Shown piece after piece: positions 16,419 to 25,109 of a stretch of 64,000 nt of DNA. Within the stretch, counting starts at the first letter, position 1, and the number at the start of each line of letters is the position of its first letter. The position numbers and the translations under genes are program-made. The stretch comes from Porphyromonadaceae bacterium UBA7332 (GTDB lineage: Bacteria > Bacteroidota > Bacteroidia > Bacteroidales > UBA7332), in the NCBI GenBank assembly GCA_002471225.1, contig DKPO01000016.1, positions 130,410 through 194,409 of the forward strand, written 5' to 3'. The notes under the pieces were generated by a model. It had not been told where the DNA came from. It worked only from the letters and a program-made list of their open reading frames with translations, and did not search any database.

Positions 16419-17090
16419 TTAATATGCTAAACAGCATTCCTCTTCTACGTTTTCTTTTGGCATATTTTCGAATAAGAACTCTACTTCACCTGTATCCAGA
16501 TGATGATAAGCTGCTACAAATCCGATTTTTCCTTTTTCGTACAAATCTCTCAACACATCACTTCTAAGCAGAATTTCGTCCATTGAGTGATGAATATTAT
16601 GTTGAGTTACAGCTTCGACAAACTCCGGATCAGTCTGACTACATCCCGGTTTTTCGTAACGTACTTCTTCAATAGAGACATCCAGTTTAGCCAATAACTG
16701 AGTAAGTTTTCCAACTTTCTTACCTGCACATGCTCCCTGTGATGCACCACATTTACTATGTCCAAGAATCATTATCAGTTTAGACCCGACCACACTGCAA
16801 GCATATTCCATACTTCCGATAATATCATCATTAAGGATATTACCTGCAATACGCAGACTGAAGATATCTCCCAATCCCTGATCAAAGATCAATTCTGCAG
16901 ATGTACGGCTATCCATACAACTCAAAACGATTGCAAAAGGATGTTGCCCATGTTTGTAGTATTGCACTTGTTCCAGCAAATTACGATTCAACTTCAGATT
17001 GTTTACGAATCTTTCGTTCCCTTCTTTCAGGAATTGTAATGCTTTTTGTGGTGTCATTGTTGCCAATGTCTCTGATGTATGTATTTTCAT
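16419..17090 (-). CDS. can: Beta-class carbonic anhydrase
   Basis: 223 residues, cytoplasmic, length typical of the class. It interconverts CO2 and bicarbonate. Zinc ligands Cys58 ('VLSCMDSRTSAEL'), His111 and Cys114 ('ILGHSKCGA') and the Asp60-Arg62 dyad are all present. The tail ends in an unusual 'EEECCLAY'. It lies 110 bp downstream of a SulP-family transporter gene on the same strand, which suggests a bicarbonate uptake and interconversion pair. Confidence 0.95.
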   Translation of the reverse strand: MKIHTSETLATMTPQKALQFLKEGNERFVNNLKLNRNLLEQVQYYKHGQHPFAIVLSCMDSRTSAELIFDQGLGDIFSLRIAGNILNDDIIGSMEYACSVVGSKLIMILGHSKCGASQGACAGKKVGKLTQLLAKLDVSIEEVRYEKPGCSQTDPEFVEAVTQHNIHHSMDEILLRSDVLRDLYEKGKIGFVAAYHHLDTGEVEFLFENMPKENVEEECCLAY

Positions 17091-17200
17091 TTTCTAATCT
17101 TGTTTGTTTAATAATTCATTTTTCTGATAATAATAAGTATTCAATACTTCTGACACATTGAATATGATAAGGTCAAATGTTCTATCCTCGGAAAGAACAA

Positions 17201-18799
17201 TCAGATCGCTGCATCATGTTTAACAATTAAAGATGCAAATTCGTTTTCAATCGATTCTTCGTAGGATGTTTTAAATCCGATCAATTGAATCTTAATATTG
17301 AGCTCTCGTGCCCGATTATTCGCAAAATCCTCAATCAGTTCCAGAACATCTGAAGCAATGTAAGTCGATTTTGAAGCATCGATTACCAGTTCTGTATCAG
17401 GCTGAATCCGATTTAATTTTGATTTTACGGCTGCCTTATTAAGGAATGAAACCTCTTCGGCCAATGTGATATAAAGATGTTCGGCATCGGGTGCTTTTGT
17501 TTCGCCCAAATCGAACGCTTTTTTCTTATTTCCTATTAATATAAAACCGATGCTTATAACCAGTCCTACACCTACACCGGTAAGTAAATCAGTAAATACA
17601 ACCGCAAGCATTGTAGCTATAAACGGTATAAACTGTAATCGGCCTTTGTGCCAGAAATGTACAAATACAGCAGGACGAGCCAATTTATAACCTACCAGGA
17701 TCAATACAGCTGATAGAGTTGCTAATGGGATAAGATTCAATACTACAGGTATCAGCAAGACACAAACTAAGAGTAACACACCGTGGATTATTGCTGAAAT
17801 CTTAGATGTTGCACCCGCACGTGCATTCGCAGAACTACGTACAACGACAGATGTCATTGGCAAACCTCCGATCAACGAACTAAGCAGATTCCCTAATCCC
17901 TGAGCCTTTAATTCACGGTTCGTATCGGTAGTATGCTTATTCGGATCCATTTTATCAGCAGCTTCTATACAAAGTAATGTTTCGATAGATGCAACCATAG
18001 CTATGGTCGCACCTAAAATCCATACCTTTGAATTCATCAGACCGGAGAAGTCCGGAAATACAGCCAACTGAGTCAGCTCGTCCAGATTGCTCACCACCGG
18101 AAGTTCAACAAGCATTGATTCCGAAACATAGAGTGGAGAACCTATTGCTTTGAATAATGCATTCAGAGCAATACTGAAGATAACGGCTACCAATGCACCC
18201 GGTACCATCTTAAGCTTGCGTAATACGCCCACTTTCTCCCAAACCAATAAAAGAACGATTGATAAGGCCGTGATTAAGACGGCACCTACATGAATTTGTG
18301 ATATAATATGCTGAATAAATAGTTTCGGATCTGCAACCAGAAATGCCATCAGTGAGTCTGCTTCTTCCCCTGCCGACTGGTAACCCAAAGCATACGGTAT
18401 CTGCTTTAATACGATGATTATTCCAATCCCTGCAAGCATGCCTTCGATAACATTAGAGGGAAAATAGTTCGATATGCTGCCTGCCCGGATAAAGCCGAAC
18501 AGGATTTGAATTAAACCGGCAATAACTCCGGCAAGTAATAAAAGTTCAAAAGAGCCCAACTCAGTAATTCCCGCAACCAATATGGCCGTCAGACCTGCTG
18601 CAGGACCTGAAACACTAATTGATGAATTACTCAATCCTCCTACAACAATCCCTCCGATAATACCGGAGATAATACCTGCTAACGGAGGAGCTCCGGATGC
18701 TAATGCGATTCCTAAACACAGTGGTAAAGCCACCAGAAAAACAACCAACCCCGGCGAAAAATTTGATTTAATGCGTGTATATAAATTTGTATTTTGCAT
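17201..18799 (-). CDS. SulP-family anion (probably bicarbonate) transporter with STAS domain
   Basis: 532 residues from the ATG at 18799, chosen because the family starts like 'RIKSNFSPGLVVFLVALPLC'; 51 further in-frame upstream residues look like read-through of the leader. Ten or more hydrophobic segments with the SulP signature 'SISVSGPAAGLTAIL', the region 'SLIGGLPMTSVVVRSSANAR', and a C-terminal STAS domain (last 110 residues, 'LVIDASKSTYIASDVLEL'). SulP proteins carry sulfate, bicarbonate or C4-dicarboxylates; the carbonic anhydrase directly downstream favours bicarbonate, as in BicA (inference). Inner membrane. Confidence 0.9.
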   Translation of the reverse strand: MQNTNLYTRIKSNFSPGLVVFLVALPLCLGIALASGAPPLAGIISGIIGGIVVGGLSNSSISVSGPAAGLTAILVAGITELGSFELLLLAGVIAGLIQILFGFIRAGSISNYFPSNVIEGMLAGIGIIIVLKQIPYALGYQSAGEEADSLMAFLVADPKLFIQHIISQIHVGAVLITALSIVLLLVWEKVGVLRKLKMVPGALVAVIFSIALNALFKAIGSPLYVSESMLVELPVVSNLDELTQLAVFPDFSGLMNSKVWILGATIAMVASIETLLCIEAADKMDPNKHTTDTNRELKAQGLGNLLSSLIGGLPMTSVVVRSSANARAGATSKISAIIHGVLLLVCVLLIPVVLNLIPLATLSAVLILVGYKLARPAVFVHFWHKGRLQFIPFIATMLAVVFTDLLTGVGVGLVISIGFILIGNKKKAFDLGETKAPDAEHLYITLAEEVSFLNKAAVKSKLNRIQPDTELVIDASKSTYIASDVLELIEDFANNRARELNIKIQLIGFKTSYEESIENEFASLIVKHDAAI

Positions 18800-18977
18800 A
18801 ATTCGTTGATAAATAAGCATAACAGTTGCGTACATCCCGATTTTCAGGATGCAAATCACAATGTCTGATTTTCTTCTTTGGAATAATAAAAAACAGAATG
18901 ATCCTTTCCGATACTGTTCACAGATCAGAATACAGGATATGCGTTGAATCAATAATCAGATTCAATAACACATTCTT

Positions 18978-19385
18978 TTATATGCAAAATGGGTATTCAG
19001 GAGGCGGGGACTGAAACTCGATATGAGGAGCATTATGACTATCGCTCGATCGGTCAGTTTTTGCGTTTTTCAGATTAGCAATTTTATTTCGATTCAGTAT
19101 TTGTATGTTCGAGAATAAATCTTCCTCCAAATGAGATGTATCTTCTTCGGCAGATTGAGAAGATGAATCTTCAGCCGTATTGTTTGCCTGATCATTTGAT
19201 AAAAAATCAGCTATCAGAGACAAACATAAATCAGAACAGTTATCTGCATTATCGAGAACCGCACAATCAGGCGTTTTTCCCCAAAGAGACGCAGCCGACA
19301 TATTGACATAACCTACCATCGTAAAAGAAACGATGATCAGCCATACAATAGCTTGTGATAATATGTCTTTAATCTCTTTAATCAA
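18978..19385 (-). CDS. Small single-pass membrane protein of unknown function
   Basis: 135 residues. One hydrophobic segment (about 11-32), then a Ser/Glu/Asp-rich stretch ('AEDSSSQSAEEDTSHLEED') and a Pro-rich C-terminus ('FQSPPPEYPF'), probably periplasmic. There are three cysteines in 'DCAVLDNADNCSDLC'. I recognise no family. The layout (anchor, acidic middle, short PP-containing tail) resembles the small protein at 41512-41931 that precedes the metal pump, but I see no clear homology. It lies upstream of the SulP gene on the same strand. It may be real but is not secure. Confidence 0.5.
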   Translation of the reverse strand: MIKEIKDILSQAIVWLIIVSFTMVGYVNMSAASLWGKTPDCAVLDNADNCSDLCLSLIADFLSNDQANNTAEDSSSQSAEEDTSHLEEDLFSNIQILNRNKIANLKNAKTDRSSDSHNAPHIEFQSPPPEYPFCI

Positions 19386-19642
19386 AACGTAAAAATTTAG
19401 TATCTGGATAATATTATTACTTTGTTCGTTATCAAAAATAGGAAATTAATAGCTAAAAACCAAATTGAATTATCATTTGTAACTGAATCTTCATATTAAT
19501 CTAATTTACAGACAGAGAGAATAGTTGATCTAATCTCCTTATTTTCAGCCGTCAGAATCAAGCAAAGCTACGAAATCAAAAAAAGCTTAATGTGTTTTAA
19601 TACAATTGGAATGATAACAATATAAGTCCGAAATCCAGAATT

Positions 19643-20389
19643 TTACAGCAAAGAATAGCTTCTGTTTTTCCAGTTTTTCTCTATTTCTTCTTTCATATTA
19701 TCTTCTACAACCAGATAATTTATATCATTCAATGCGCTTATCACAAATTGATGAGCAGTATTAAGCTTATGATTATCAGCCATAACTATTGTTTTTGCGG
19801 ATCGCTCAATCATTAATTGCTTCACATAAGATTCTTCTCTTGAGGGTACTGTCAAACCAATCTGTGGATGTACACTGCAAATCCCCAGCAACAGCCAATC
19901 GGGACGTAGGAACTGTAAAGCTCTGTAAACAGTAAGCCCTATTGTCACCTGTGAATCGCGTAGTAGTTCACCTCCGAGAAATACCACTTCAACCTTAGGT
20001 TTGGATAATAACTCCTGAACAATAGGAAAACTATTGGTATAAATTGTCAAAGCAATATCTGGTAGTTGTTTTATAACTTGCAGATTGCTTGTTCCTCCAT
20101 CTACAAGTATAACATCATTTTCAGCAAATAACGGAATAACTTTGGCTGCCAATCCCTGCTTCTGATCGATATCACAATTCAACCGATGAGAGAAATCTAT
20201 AGGTATCGGAGATTTAGCAACTGCTCCACCATGAACTTTAGTTAAAAGACCCTCATTATCGAGATAAGAAAGGTCTCTCCTCAAAGTGTCATCTGATACT
20301 TTTAAAGCATCAGACAGCTCTGAAATATACACACGTTGCTTCTCTTTCAAAAGCTTTAAAATATATGATTGACGTTGATCTCTATCCAT
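19643..20389 (-). CDS. DeoR/GlpR-family transcriptional repressor
   Basis: 248 residues from the ATG at 20389 (MDRDQRQSYILKLL); the upstream in-frame ATG at 20422 is rejected because the extra codons overlap two operator-like repeats. N-terminal winged helix (about 1-57) with 'RVYISELSDALKVSDDTLRRD' and the family signature ending 'GLLTKVHGGAV'. The C-terminal sensor (about 75-235) is the DeoR_C isomerase-like fold with 'VDGGTSN' and 'LLLGICSV'. Such proteins bind phosphorylated sugars or nucleosides. The divergent partner is a deoxyribonucleotidase gene, and five copies of an ACCGCA repeat lie between them. Confidence 0.88.
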   Translation of the reverse strand: MDRDQRQSYILKLLKEKQRVYISELSDALKVSDDTLRRDLSYLDNEGLLTKVHGGAVAKSPIPIDFSHRLNCDIDQKQGLAAKVIPLFAENDVILVDGGTSNLQVIKQLPDIALTIYTNSFPIVQELLSKPKVEVVFLGGELLRDSQVTIGLTVYRALQFLRPDWLLLGICSVHPQIGLTVPSREESYVKQLMIERSAKTIVMADNHKLNTAHQFVISALNDINYLVVEDNMKEEIEKNWKNRSYSLL

Positions 20390-20392
20390 AAT

Positions 20393-20528
20393 ACCGCATT
20401 TAAGTATTGATTTATACCGCAAATATATTTATATTCGAAGAAAATTTATTTTTTATATGCGGGATTCTGATCAATAATGCGGTTTTACAAATCAACTCAT
20501 AAATTGTATCGGATAAAAACCGCATTAT
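20393..20528. promoter_or_regulatory. Operator array of ACCGCA / TGCGGT repeats
   Basis: ACCGCA occurs at 20393-20398, 20416-20421 and 20520-20524 region; its reverse form TGCGG occurs at 20458-20462 and 20478-20482. The last two members form a perfect 13-bp inverted repeat: ATAATGCGGTTTT (20474-20486) and AAAACCGCATTAT (20516-20528), 29 nt apart. All fall between the DeoR-type regulator and the divergent nucleotidase gene, the expected place for an autoregulated operator. Confidence 0.7.
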
Positions 20529-20550
20529 ATATCAAAAAAATGAATTTATC

Positions 20551-21081
20551 ATGGAGACTACTAAAATGAAAAAAAGAATAATTATAGATATGGATGGCGT
20601 GTTAGCTGACGTATATCCTGCATTGATTGCCAATGAACCGATTTATGCAAACACATTAATAAGTCCGGATAAATTAAATGGCATTGCCGAGTATGAAGCA
20701 TTCCCTCATCTGAAGGAAATCGTTACACATGATCACTTCTTCAGAAATCTTCCAGAGATGGACAATGCTTTTAACGGACTGAAATATTTAAACGAAAAAT
20801 ATGAAGTGCTGATAGTCTCTGCTGCTTTAGAATTTGCAAATTCCATGAATGATAAACTGGCATGGCTTAATGACCATTTTCCTTTTATTAATTGGAGACA
20901 AGTGCTGTTCTGCGGAAGAAAAGATGTGATTAATGCTGATATTATCATAGACGATCATCCTAAAAATTTATCCGTGTTCAATGGGCAGCGTTTTATCTTC
21001 ACACAGCCTCATAATACAAACATTACAGATCCTTCCTATCATAGGATAAACAACTGGAATGAAATAACTCAGGTATTATAA
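20551..21081 (+). CDS. 5'(3')-deoxyribonucleotidase, NT5C/HAD family
   Basis: 176 residues, cytoplasmic. HAD motif I 'IDMDGVLADVYP' with both Asp, motif II/III region 'VLIVSAALEF' and motif IV 'ADIIIDDHPKNL'. The length and the cap between motifs I and II match the NT5C family, which dephosphorylates deoxynucleoside monophosphates. Met6 is a possible start. Divergent from a DeoR-type repressor with inverted repeats between them, so deoxynucleotide-responsive control is a reasonable inference. Confidence 0.88.
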   Translation: METTKMKKRIIIDMDGVLADVYPALIANEPIYANTLISPDKLNGIAEYEAFPHLKEIVTHDHFFRNLPEMDNAFNGLKYLNEKYEVLIVSAALEFANSMNDKLAWLNDHFPFINWRQVLFCGRKDVINADIIIDDHPKNLSVFNGQRFIFTQPHNTNITDPSYHRINNWNEITQVL

Positions 21082-21095
21082 TCCTGAATATACTT

Positions 21096-21134
21096 AAAGG
21101 GTAGTTCTCCGCTTCAGAGAACTACCCTTTTTAT
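21096..21134. terminator. Bidirectional terminator after the nucleotidase
   Basis: 14-bp perfect stem (21096-21109 with 21117-21130) with T-run to the right and A-run to the left; its 3' edge touches the stop codon of the convergent GH18 gene. Confidence 0.85.
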
Positions 21135-22090
21135 TTTGCATCCGTTACTTCCAGCATTGCTTTAAATAGTGACCATTGATTGGTTATCGGAACATCTGTT
21201 GCGAGGTCCCAAAACATAATGCCACATAATTGTTTATATTTAGCATATTCGGTTTTACGCTTCACCTCATCCTGTCCGTTAAAAATATAAGATTGTCCAT
21301 TATAATTTACTTTATTAATCAGAGGATTGGTTATCAAATCAGCCTGAACAAAATTATAATACGCAGTACTCTCTTTAGAGTCGTCTGCTGTCACTCCATA
21401 GAATGGAATACCGGGTACAAGTTTGGATGATGGTATTCCATAACTTAGAATCTTATCTATATCTTTAATATATTGAGAATAAGAAAATCGGACAGGTGAT
21501 GGACCATAACATTGAAGGGATGCATAATCAATAGCATCAATAGCATCTGTATAAATCCGATAAGATATAGGATGTAGTGAAACTGTTAGCCTGTACCGGG
21601 TGCCAATCGCATTTCTCAACTCCACAATTAACGAGCTGTAATCAGCATATTCCTGTGTATTTTGAGCCCATTCAAAATCGAGATCCACACCTGTTGTCCC
21701 TGTTCGTATCAGGAGTTGTTTAACCTGATTAACAAACTTCTTTCGTGAAGCAGGCCGGGCAATCATATCTTTCCAGTATTGACCTCCACTAATTCCGATA
21801 CGCACAGAGATATCTCCGGCTAATGTCTTCTTCACTGCACTTATTAACTCAGACAAATCAGCAACAGTTTGCTTCTCTGAGGAGTGGAACTTCTCAAAAA
21901 TAAGCGACCCGTCAGCTCCGGGCATAACACCCAAACAAATTAAATCGGAACAAGCATTCATTGCCGCAGGATCTATTCTTCCCGCATTATAAAAGTTACC
22001 ACGAATGTAAGAACTCACAATAAATGATTTCTGAGCAAATGATGTTATTCCTGTTACAAACAGGATAAGTACCAATAATATTCTTTTCAT
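21131..22090 (-). CDS. Secreted glycoside hydrolase family 18 protein
   Basis: 319 residues from the ATG at 22090, which begins a clean signal peptide (MKRILLVLILFVTGITSFAQ); an in-frame ATG at 22153 would add 21 residues. TIM-barrel GH18 with 'RIGISGGQ' (strand 3) and 'TGTTGVDLDFEWAQ', the DxDxE catalytic motif with the acid Glu at residue 140, and a final strand 'GIMFWDLATD'. GH18 enzymes cut chitin, chitobiose-type N-glycan cores or peptidoglycan. At this size without accessory domains it may be a small endo-N-acetylglucosaminidase or chitinase. It is not in an obvious polysaccharide locus. Confidence 0.88.
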   Translation of the reverse strand: MKRILLVLILFVTGITSFAQKSFIVSSYIRGNFYNAGRIDPAAMNACSDLICLGVMPGADGSLIFEKFHSSEKQTVADLSELISAVKKTLAGDISVRIGISGGQYWKDMIARPASRKKFVNQVKQLLIRTGTTGVDLDFEWAQNTQEYADYSSLIVELRNAIGTRYRLTVSLHPISYRIYTDAIDAIDYASLQCYGPSPVRFSYSQYIKDIDKILSYGIPSSKLVPGIPFYGVTADDSKESTAYYNFVQADLITNPLINKVNYNGQSYIFNGQDEVKRKTEYAKYKQLCGIMFWDLATDVPITNQWSLFKAMLEVTDAK

Positions 22091-22218
22091 AGTCTGATTA
22101 ATTAGCTGAAATGCAAACTTACAGATAAGTAAACACAATCTTTTCATTTTCACAAACAGATCTTATTATATAGTAACTCAAAATAAAGGACAAAGGTTCT
22201 CCGATTCATATTTATACT

Positions 22219-22226
22219 TATCTTTG
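22219..22226 (+). promoter_or_regulatory. -7 promoter element of the DMT transporter gene
   Basis: TATCTTTG fits TAnnTTTG, 36 bp before the ATG. Confidence 0.45.
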
Positions 22227-22261
22227 CATATAATCGAACGCAAACTAAGCATAACAAAACA

Positions 22262-23176
22262 ATGAGAGAAAGTAACAAAGCTATTATCTATGGATTAATA
22301 GCTGTATTAAGCTGGTCTACAGTTGCCACAATGTTCAAAACTGCCCTTAAATACTATACACATTTTGAGATGCTGATTGTAGCAACACTGACTTCACTTA
22401 TTGTCTTTGCTATTGCTCTGACTGTTCGCTCGGGATGGCATGAATTAAAAATGCTTACTCAAAAAGATTGGGGACGTTTTGCTCTGATCGGATTAATCAA
22501 TCCGCTTGCCTACTATTTGGTTTTATTTAAAGCTTATGATTTACTCCCTGCACAAATAGCGCAGCCCATCAATTACTTTTGGCCGATTACTCTACTGATT
22601 TTACTGGCTATTTTTGCTAAACAGCCAATAGCTCCCCATAAATATATTGGCATGGCCCTGTCATTAGGAGGGGTAACACTTATTTCTTTTGGATCAGGAA
22701 GCATCGGTGGTACTGATTTATCAGTTGCAGGGATCGGACTTGCTTTTCTCAGTGCTTTTCTTTGGGCAATTTATTGGATTATAAATAGTAAAAACAAACG
22801 ATTCAGTGATATAACGGTACTCTTCGTAAGTTTCCTTTTTGGCAGCATTTATTTGTGTACTGCTGCTTGCTTTATACCGGTTTCTCTCTTTTCTGTAAAA
22901 GGATTTTTATCGAGTATGTATGTCGGTATGTTTGAAATGGGTATTCCGTTTATTTTCTTCGGACTGGCTATACGCAAAACGACAAATCCTGCTCTGGTAA
23001 ATCAGTTATGCTATTTATCACCTTTTTTATCCCTGTTCCTGATACATCTGTTTTTAGGAGAACATATTTATCCGACAACCTATATTGGTTTATTACTGAT
23101 TGTGACTGGAATAGCATTCAATGAGTGGATATCGGTACGTAAACAACGTACTGCAAATATCTTAGATAAAAACTAG
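22262..23176 (+). CDS. EamA/DMT-family exporter
   Basis: 304 residues with ten hydrophobic segments in two EamA repeats (about 8-142 and 155-290). 'SWSTVATMFKTALKY' after the first segment and 'QPINYFWPITLLI' in the middle resemble YddG-type aromatic amino acid exporters. Inner membrane; substrate uncertain. The next gene, pyrD-like, begins 53 bp later on the same strand, so co-transcription is possible. Confidence 0.85.
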   Translation: MRESNKAIIYGLIAVLSWSTVATMFKTALKYYTHFEMLIVATLTSLIVFAIALTVRSGWHELKMLTQKDWGRFALIGLINPLAYYLVLFKAYDLLPAQIAQPINYFWPITLLILLAIFAKQPIAPHKYIGMALSLGGVTLISFGSGSIGGTDLSVAGIGLAFLSAFLWAIYWIINSKNKRFSDITVLFVSFLFGSIYLCTAACFIPVSLFSVKGFLSSMYVGMFEMGIPFIFFGLAIRKTTNPALVNQLCYLSPFLSLFLIHLFLGEHIYPTTYIGLLLIVTGIAFNEWISVRKQRTANILDKN

Positions 23177-23229
23177 TCTTATATTGAATTGTTATATATA
23201 GAAAGAGTTGTTCTAAATCATATAACATT

Positions 23230-24237
23230 ATGTATAAAGCGATCATACGTCCGGTTTTATTTAAAATAGATCCTGAAAATGTACATGAATTACTTTTCAA
23301 CGGACTTAAAACCTATAAACATTTATCTCCTGTTCGCGCCATTTGTCGTAATAATTATTGTAATACACAAAAGATCCATTTACGCAATATGGAACTTGCA
23401 AATCGTATCGGTCTTGCAGCCGGATTTGATAAAGCAGCAGAAGTATATGATGAACTTGCCGATTTTGGATTTGGATTTATCGAGATCGGTACGGTTACCC
23501 CACATGCACAGACAGGAAATCCGAAGCCTCGTATTTTCCGTTTAGTAGAAGATGATTCTTTAATATCACGTACCGGATTTAATAATCCGGGAATAGACGT
23601 TATCGCTGACAGGCTTAAAGCTCATTCAGAACGCAGCTATTTGCTGGGAGCAAATATTAATCGCGATCCTTCATCTACCGGTGAGCAATTAATATCTGAT
23701 TTCGTTTATGTATTCAATACTCTTTACGATCTCGTCGATTACTTTACTATTAACTGGGGCAGTATTGAACCGGAGGATTTCAAATTGGTTTGTGAAAGAC
23801 TTGAATCCGAACGTGCCACTAAATCCGTCCCTAAAAATATATTTATTAAATTACCGGCAGATATTCCGACTGATGTTTTGGATAAAGTTATTGATCTTGC
23901 CAAAGCTAATCATATCAATGGTTTTATTGCGACCGGACCAACAATGGATCGAAGTCTACTGACTCATTTAAATAAAGAAGAGAGCGATAAATTAGGTGCC
24001 GGTGGAGTAAGTGGTAAAGGTATCGGTGAAAAGTCACGAAACATCATTAGTTATCTGGCTCAACATGCAGGAGATGAATTTATTCTGATCGGTGCAGGAG
24101 GTATTATGACACCGAAAGATGCAAAAGCCATGATTGAAGCCGGAGCTGATCTGATTCAGATTTATTCAGCTTTTATTTATTCAGGTCCCGGCATTGTCAG
24201 AGAAATGAATAATGCGATAGAAAAGCATATCAAATAA
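23230..24237 (+). CDS. pyrD: Dihydroorotate dehydrogenase class-2-like protein with altered active-site motif
   Basis: 335 residues. N-terminal helix pair (about 1-40, 'MYKAIIRPVLFKIDPENVHE') typical of membrane-associated, quinone-linked class 2 DHODH, then an FMN TIM barrel: 'GLAAGFDKAAEVYDEL', 'GFIEIGTVTPHAQTGNP', 'SRTGFNNPG', 'IFIKLPAD', 'ILIGAGGIMTPKDA' and 'IYSAFIYSGPGIV'. The substrate loop that normally reads N-x-SSPN is 'NWGSIEP' here: the catalytic Ser is kept, but Pro and Asn are lost. The 'ATNTT' loop is 'ATGPT'. It may be a diverged pyrimidine enzyme or a paralogue with another substrate. Confidence 0.8.
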   Translation: MYKAIIRPVLFKIDPENVHELLFNGLKTYKHLSPVRAICRNNYCNTQKIHLRNMELANRIGLAAGFDKAAEVYDELADFGFGFIEIGTVTPHAQTGNPKPRIFRLVEDDSLISRTGFNNPGIDVIADRLKAHSERSYLLGANINRDPSSTGEQLISDFVYVFNTLYDLVDYFTINWGSIEPEDFKLVCERLESERATKSVPKNIFIKLPADIPTDVLDKVIDLAKANHINGFIATGPTMDRSLLTHLNKEESDKLGAGGVSGKGIGEKSRNIISYLAQHAGDEFILIGAGGIMTPKDAKAMIEAGADLIQIYSAFIYSGPGIVREMNNAIEKHIK

Positions 24238-24284
24238 AAACAAACAAATTACCAAAACATTTAATTCGTTTAGATTAAGGCAAT

Positions 24285-25109
24285 ATGAAGAACCAAAACT
24301 TTAAGGAAGAACTGCATGAGATCATTTTTGAATCCAATACCAAAGCCGGTAAAGCTTTTGATATTGTATTACTTATATTTATTGTTTTAAGTGTTGCCTT
24401 GGTTTTACTGGATAGTGTTGCCTCTTTTCATCAGCATTACATCCGATACATACGCATAGCTGAATGGATTATAACTATCGCATTCACAATTGAGTATGTA
24501 TTGCGATTGTATTGTGTACGAAATAAATTAAAATATATAACCTCTTTCTTTGGTATAGTCGATTTACTTTCTATCCTTCCGACCTATCTTAGCCTGTTTA
24601 TTGTGGGTACTCATTATCTGATCGTAATCAGAGCCCTACGCTTACTTCGTATTTTCAGGATTCTCAAACTGACGGAATACTTGTCTGAAGGTTCAACTAT
24701 TCTGAGTGCTGTACAGCGAAGTTTCCCTAAGATTTTTGTATTCATGTTCTTTGTAACGATTCTGGTGATCATTTTAGGATCTGTAATGTATGTAGTCGAA
24801 GGATCTGTAAATCCAAGTATGAATAACATACCCCGATGCATTTACTGGGCTATTGTTACTCTCACTACGGTAGGTTATGGCGATATTACACCGATAACCT
24901 ACCTAGGACAATTCATTTCAATGATTATTATGCTTCTTGGTTATGCTATTATAGCGGTACCTACAGGTATTATTTCCGCTGAGTTCTCAAGAAATTCCAA
25001 AAAGAAAATCAGTGGACTTGCTTGTCCCGGATGTGGCAAGGACATTGACGACAGGGACTCTAATTATTGCAAAAACTGCGGTACACATCTCGAAAGAGAA
25101 AATTTATGA
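24285..25109 (+). CDS. Voltage-gated potassium channel with C-terminal zinc ribbon
   Basis: 274 residues, inner membrane, six-helix Kv layout. S4 is 'RALRLLRIFRILKL' (about 112-125) with regularly spaced arginines; the selectivity filter is 'TTVGYGD' (Val196-Asp200) between S5 and S6. After S6 the chain continues to a short zinc ribbon: 'CPGCGKD' (Cys247, Cys250) and 'YCKNCGTH' (Cys262, Cys265). The ribbon is an unusual cytoplasmic tail and could assist assembly or gating. The stop overlaps the convergent regulator gene by 6 bp. Confidence 0.9.
   Translation: MKNQNFKEELHEIIFESNTKAGKAFDIVLLIFIVLSVALVLLDSVASFHQHYIRYIRIAEWIITIAFTIEYVLRLYCVRNKLKYITSFFGIVDLLSILPTYLSLFIVGTHYLIVIRALRLLRIFRILKLTEYLSEGSTILSAVQRSFPKIFVFMFFVTILVIILGSVMYVVEGSVNPSMNNIPRCIYWAIVTLTTVGYGDITPITYLGQFISMIIMLLGYAIIAVPTGIISAEFSRNSKKKISGLACPGCGKDIDDRDSNYCKNCGTHLERENL

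Noticed and set aside
20389..20422. N-terminal extension of the DeoR-type regulator
   Set aside because: The extra codons coincide with operator repeats and do not match the family start.
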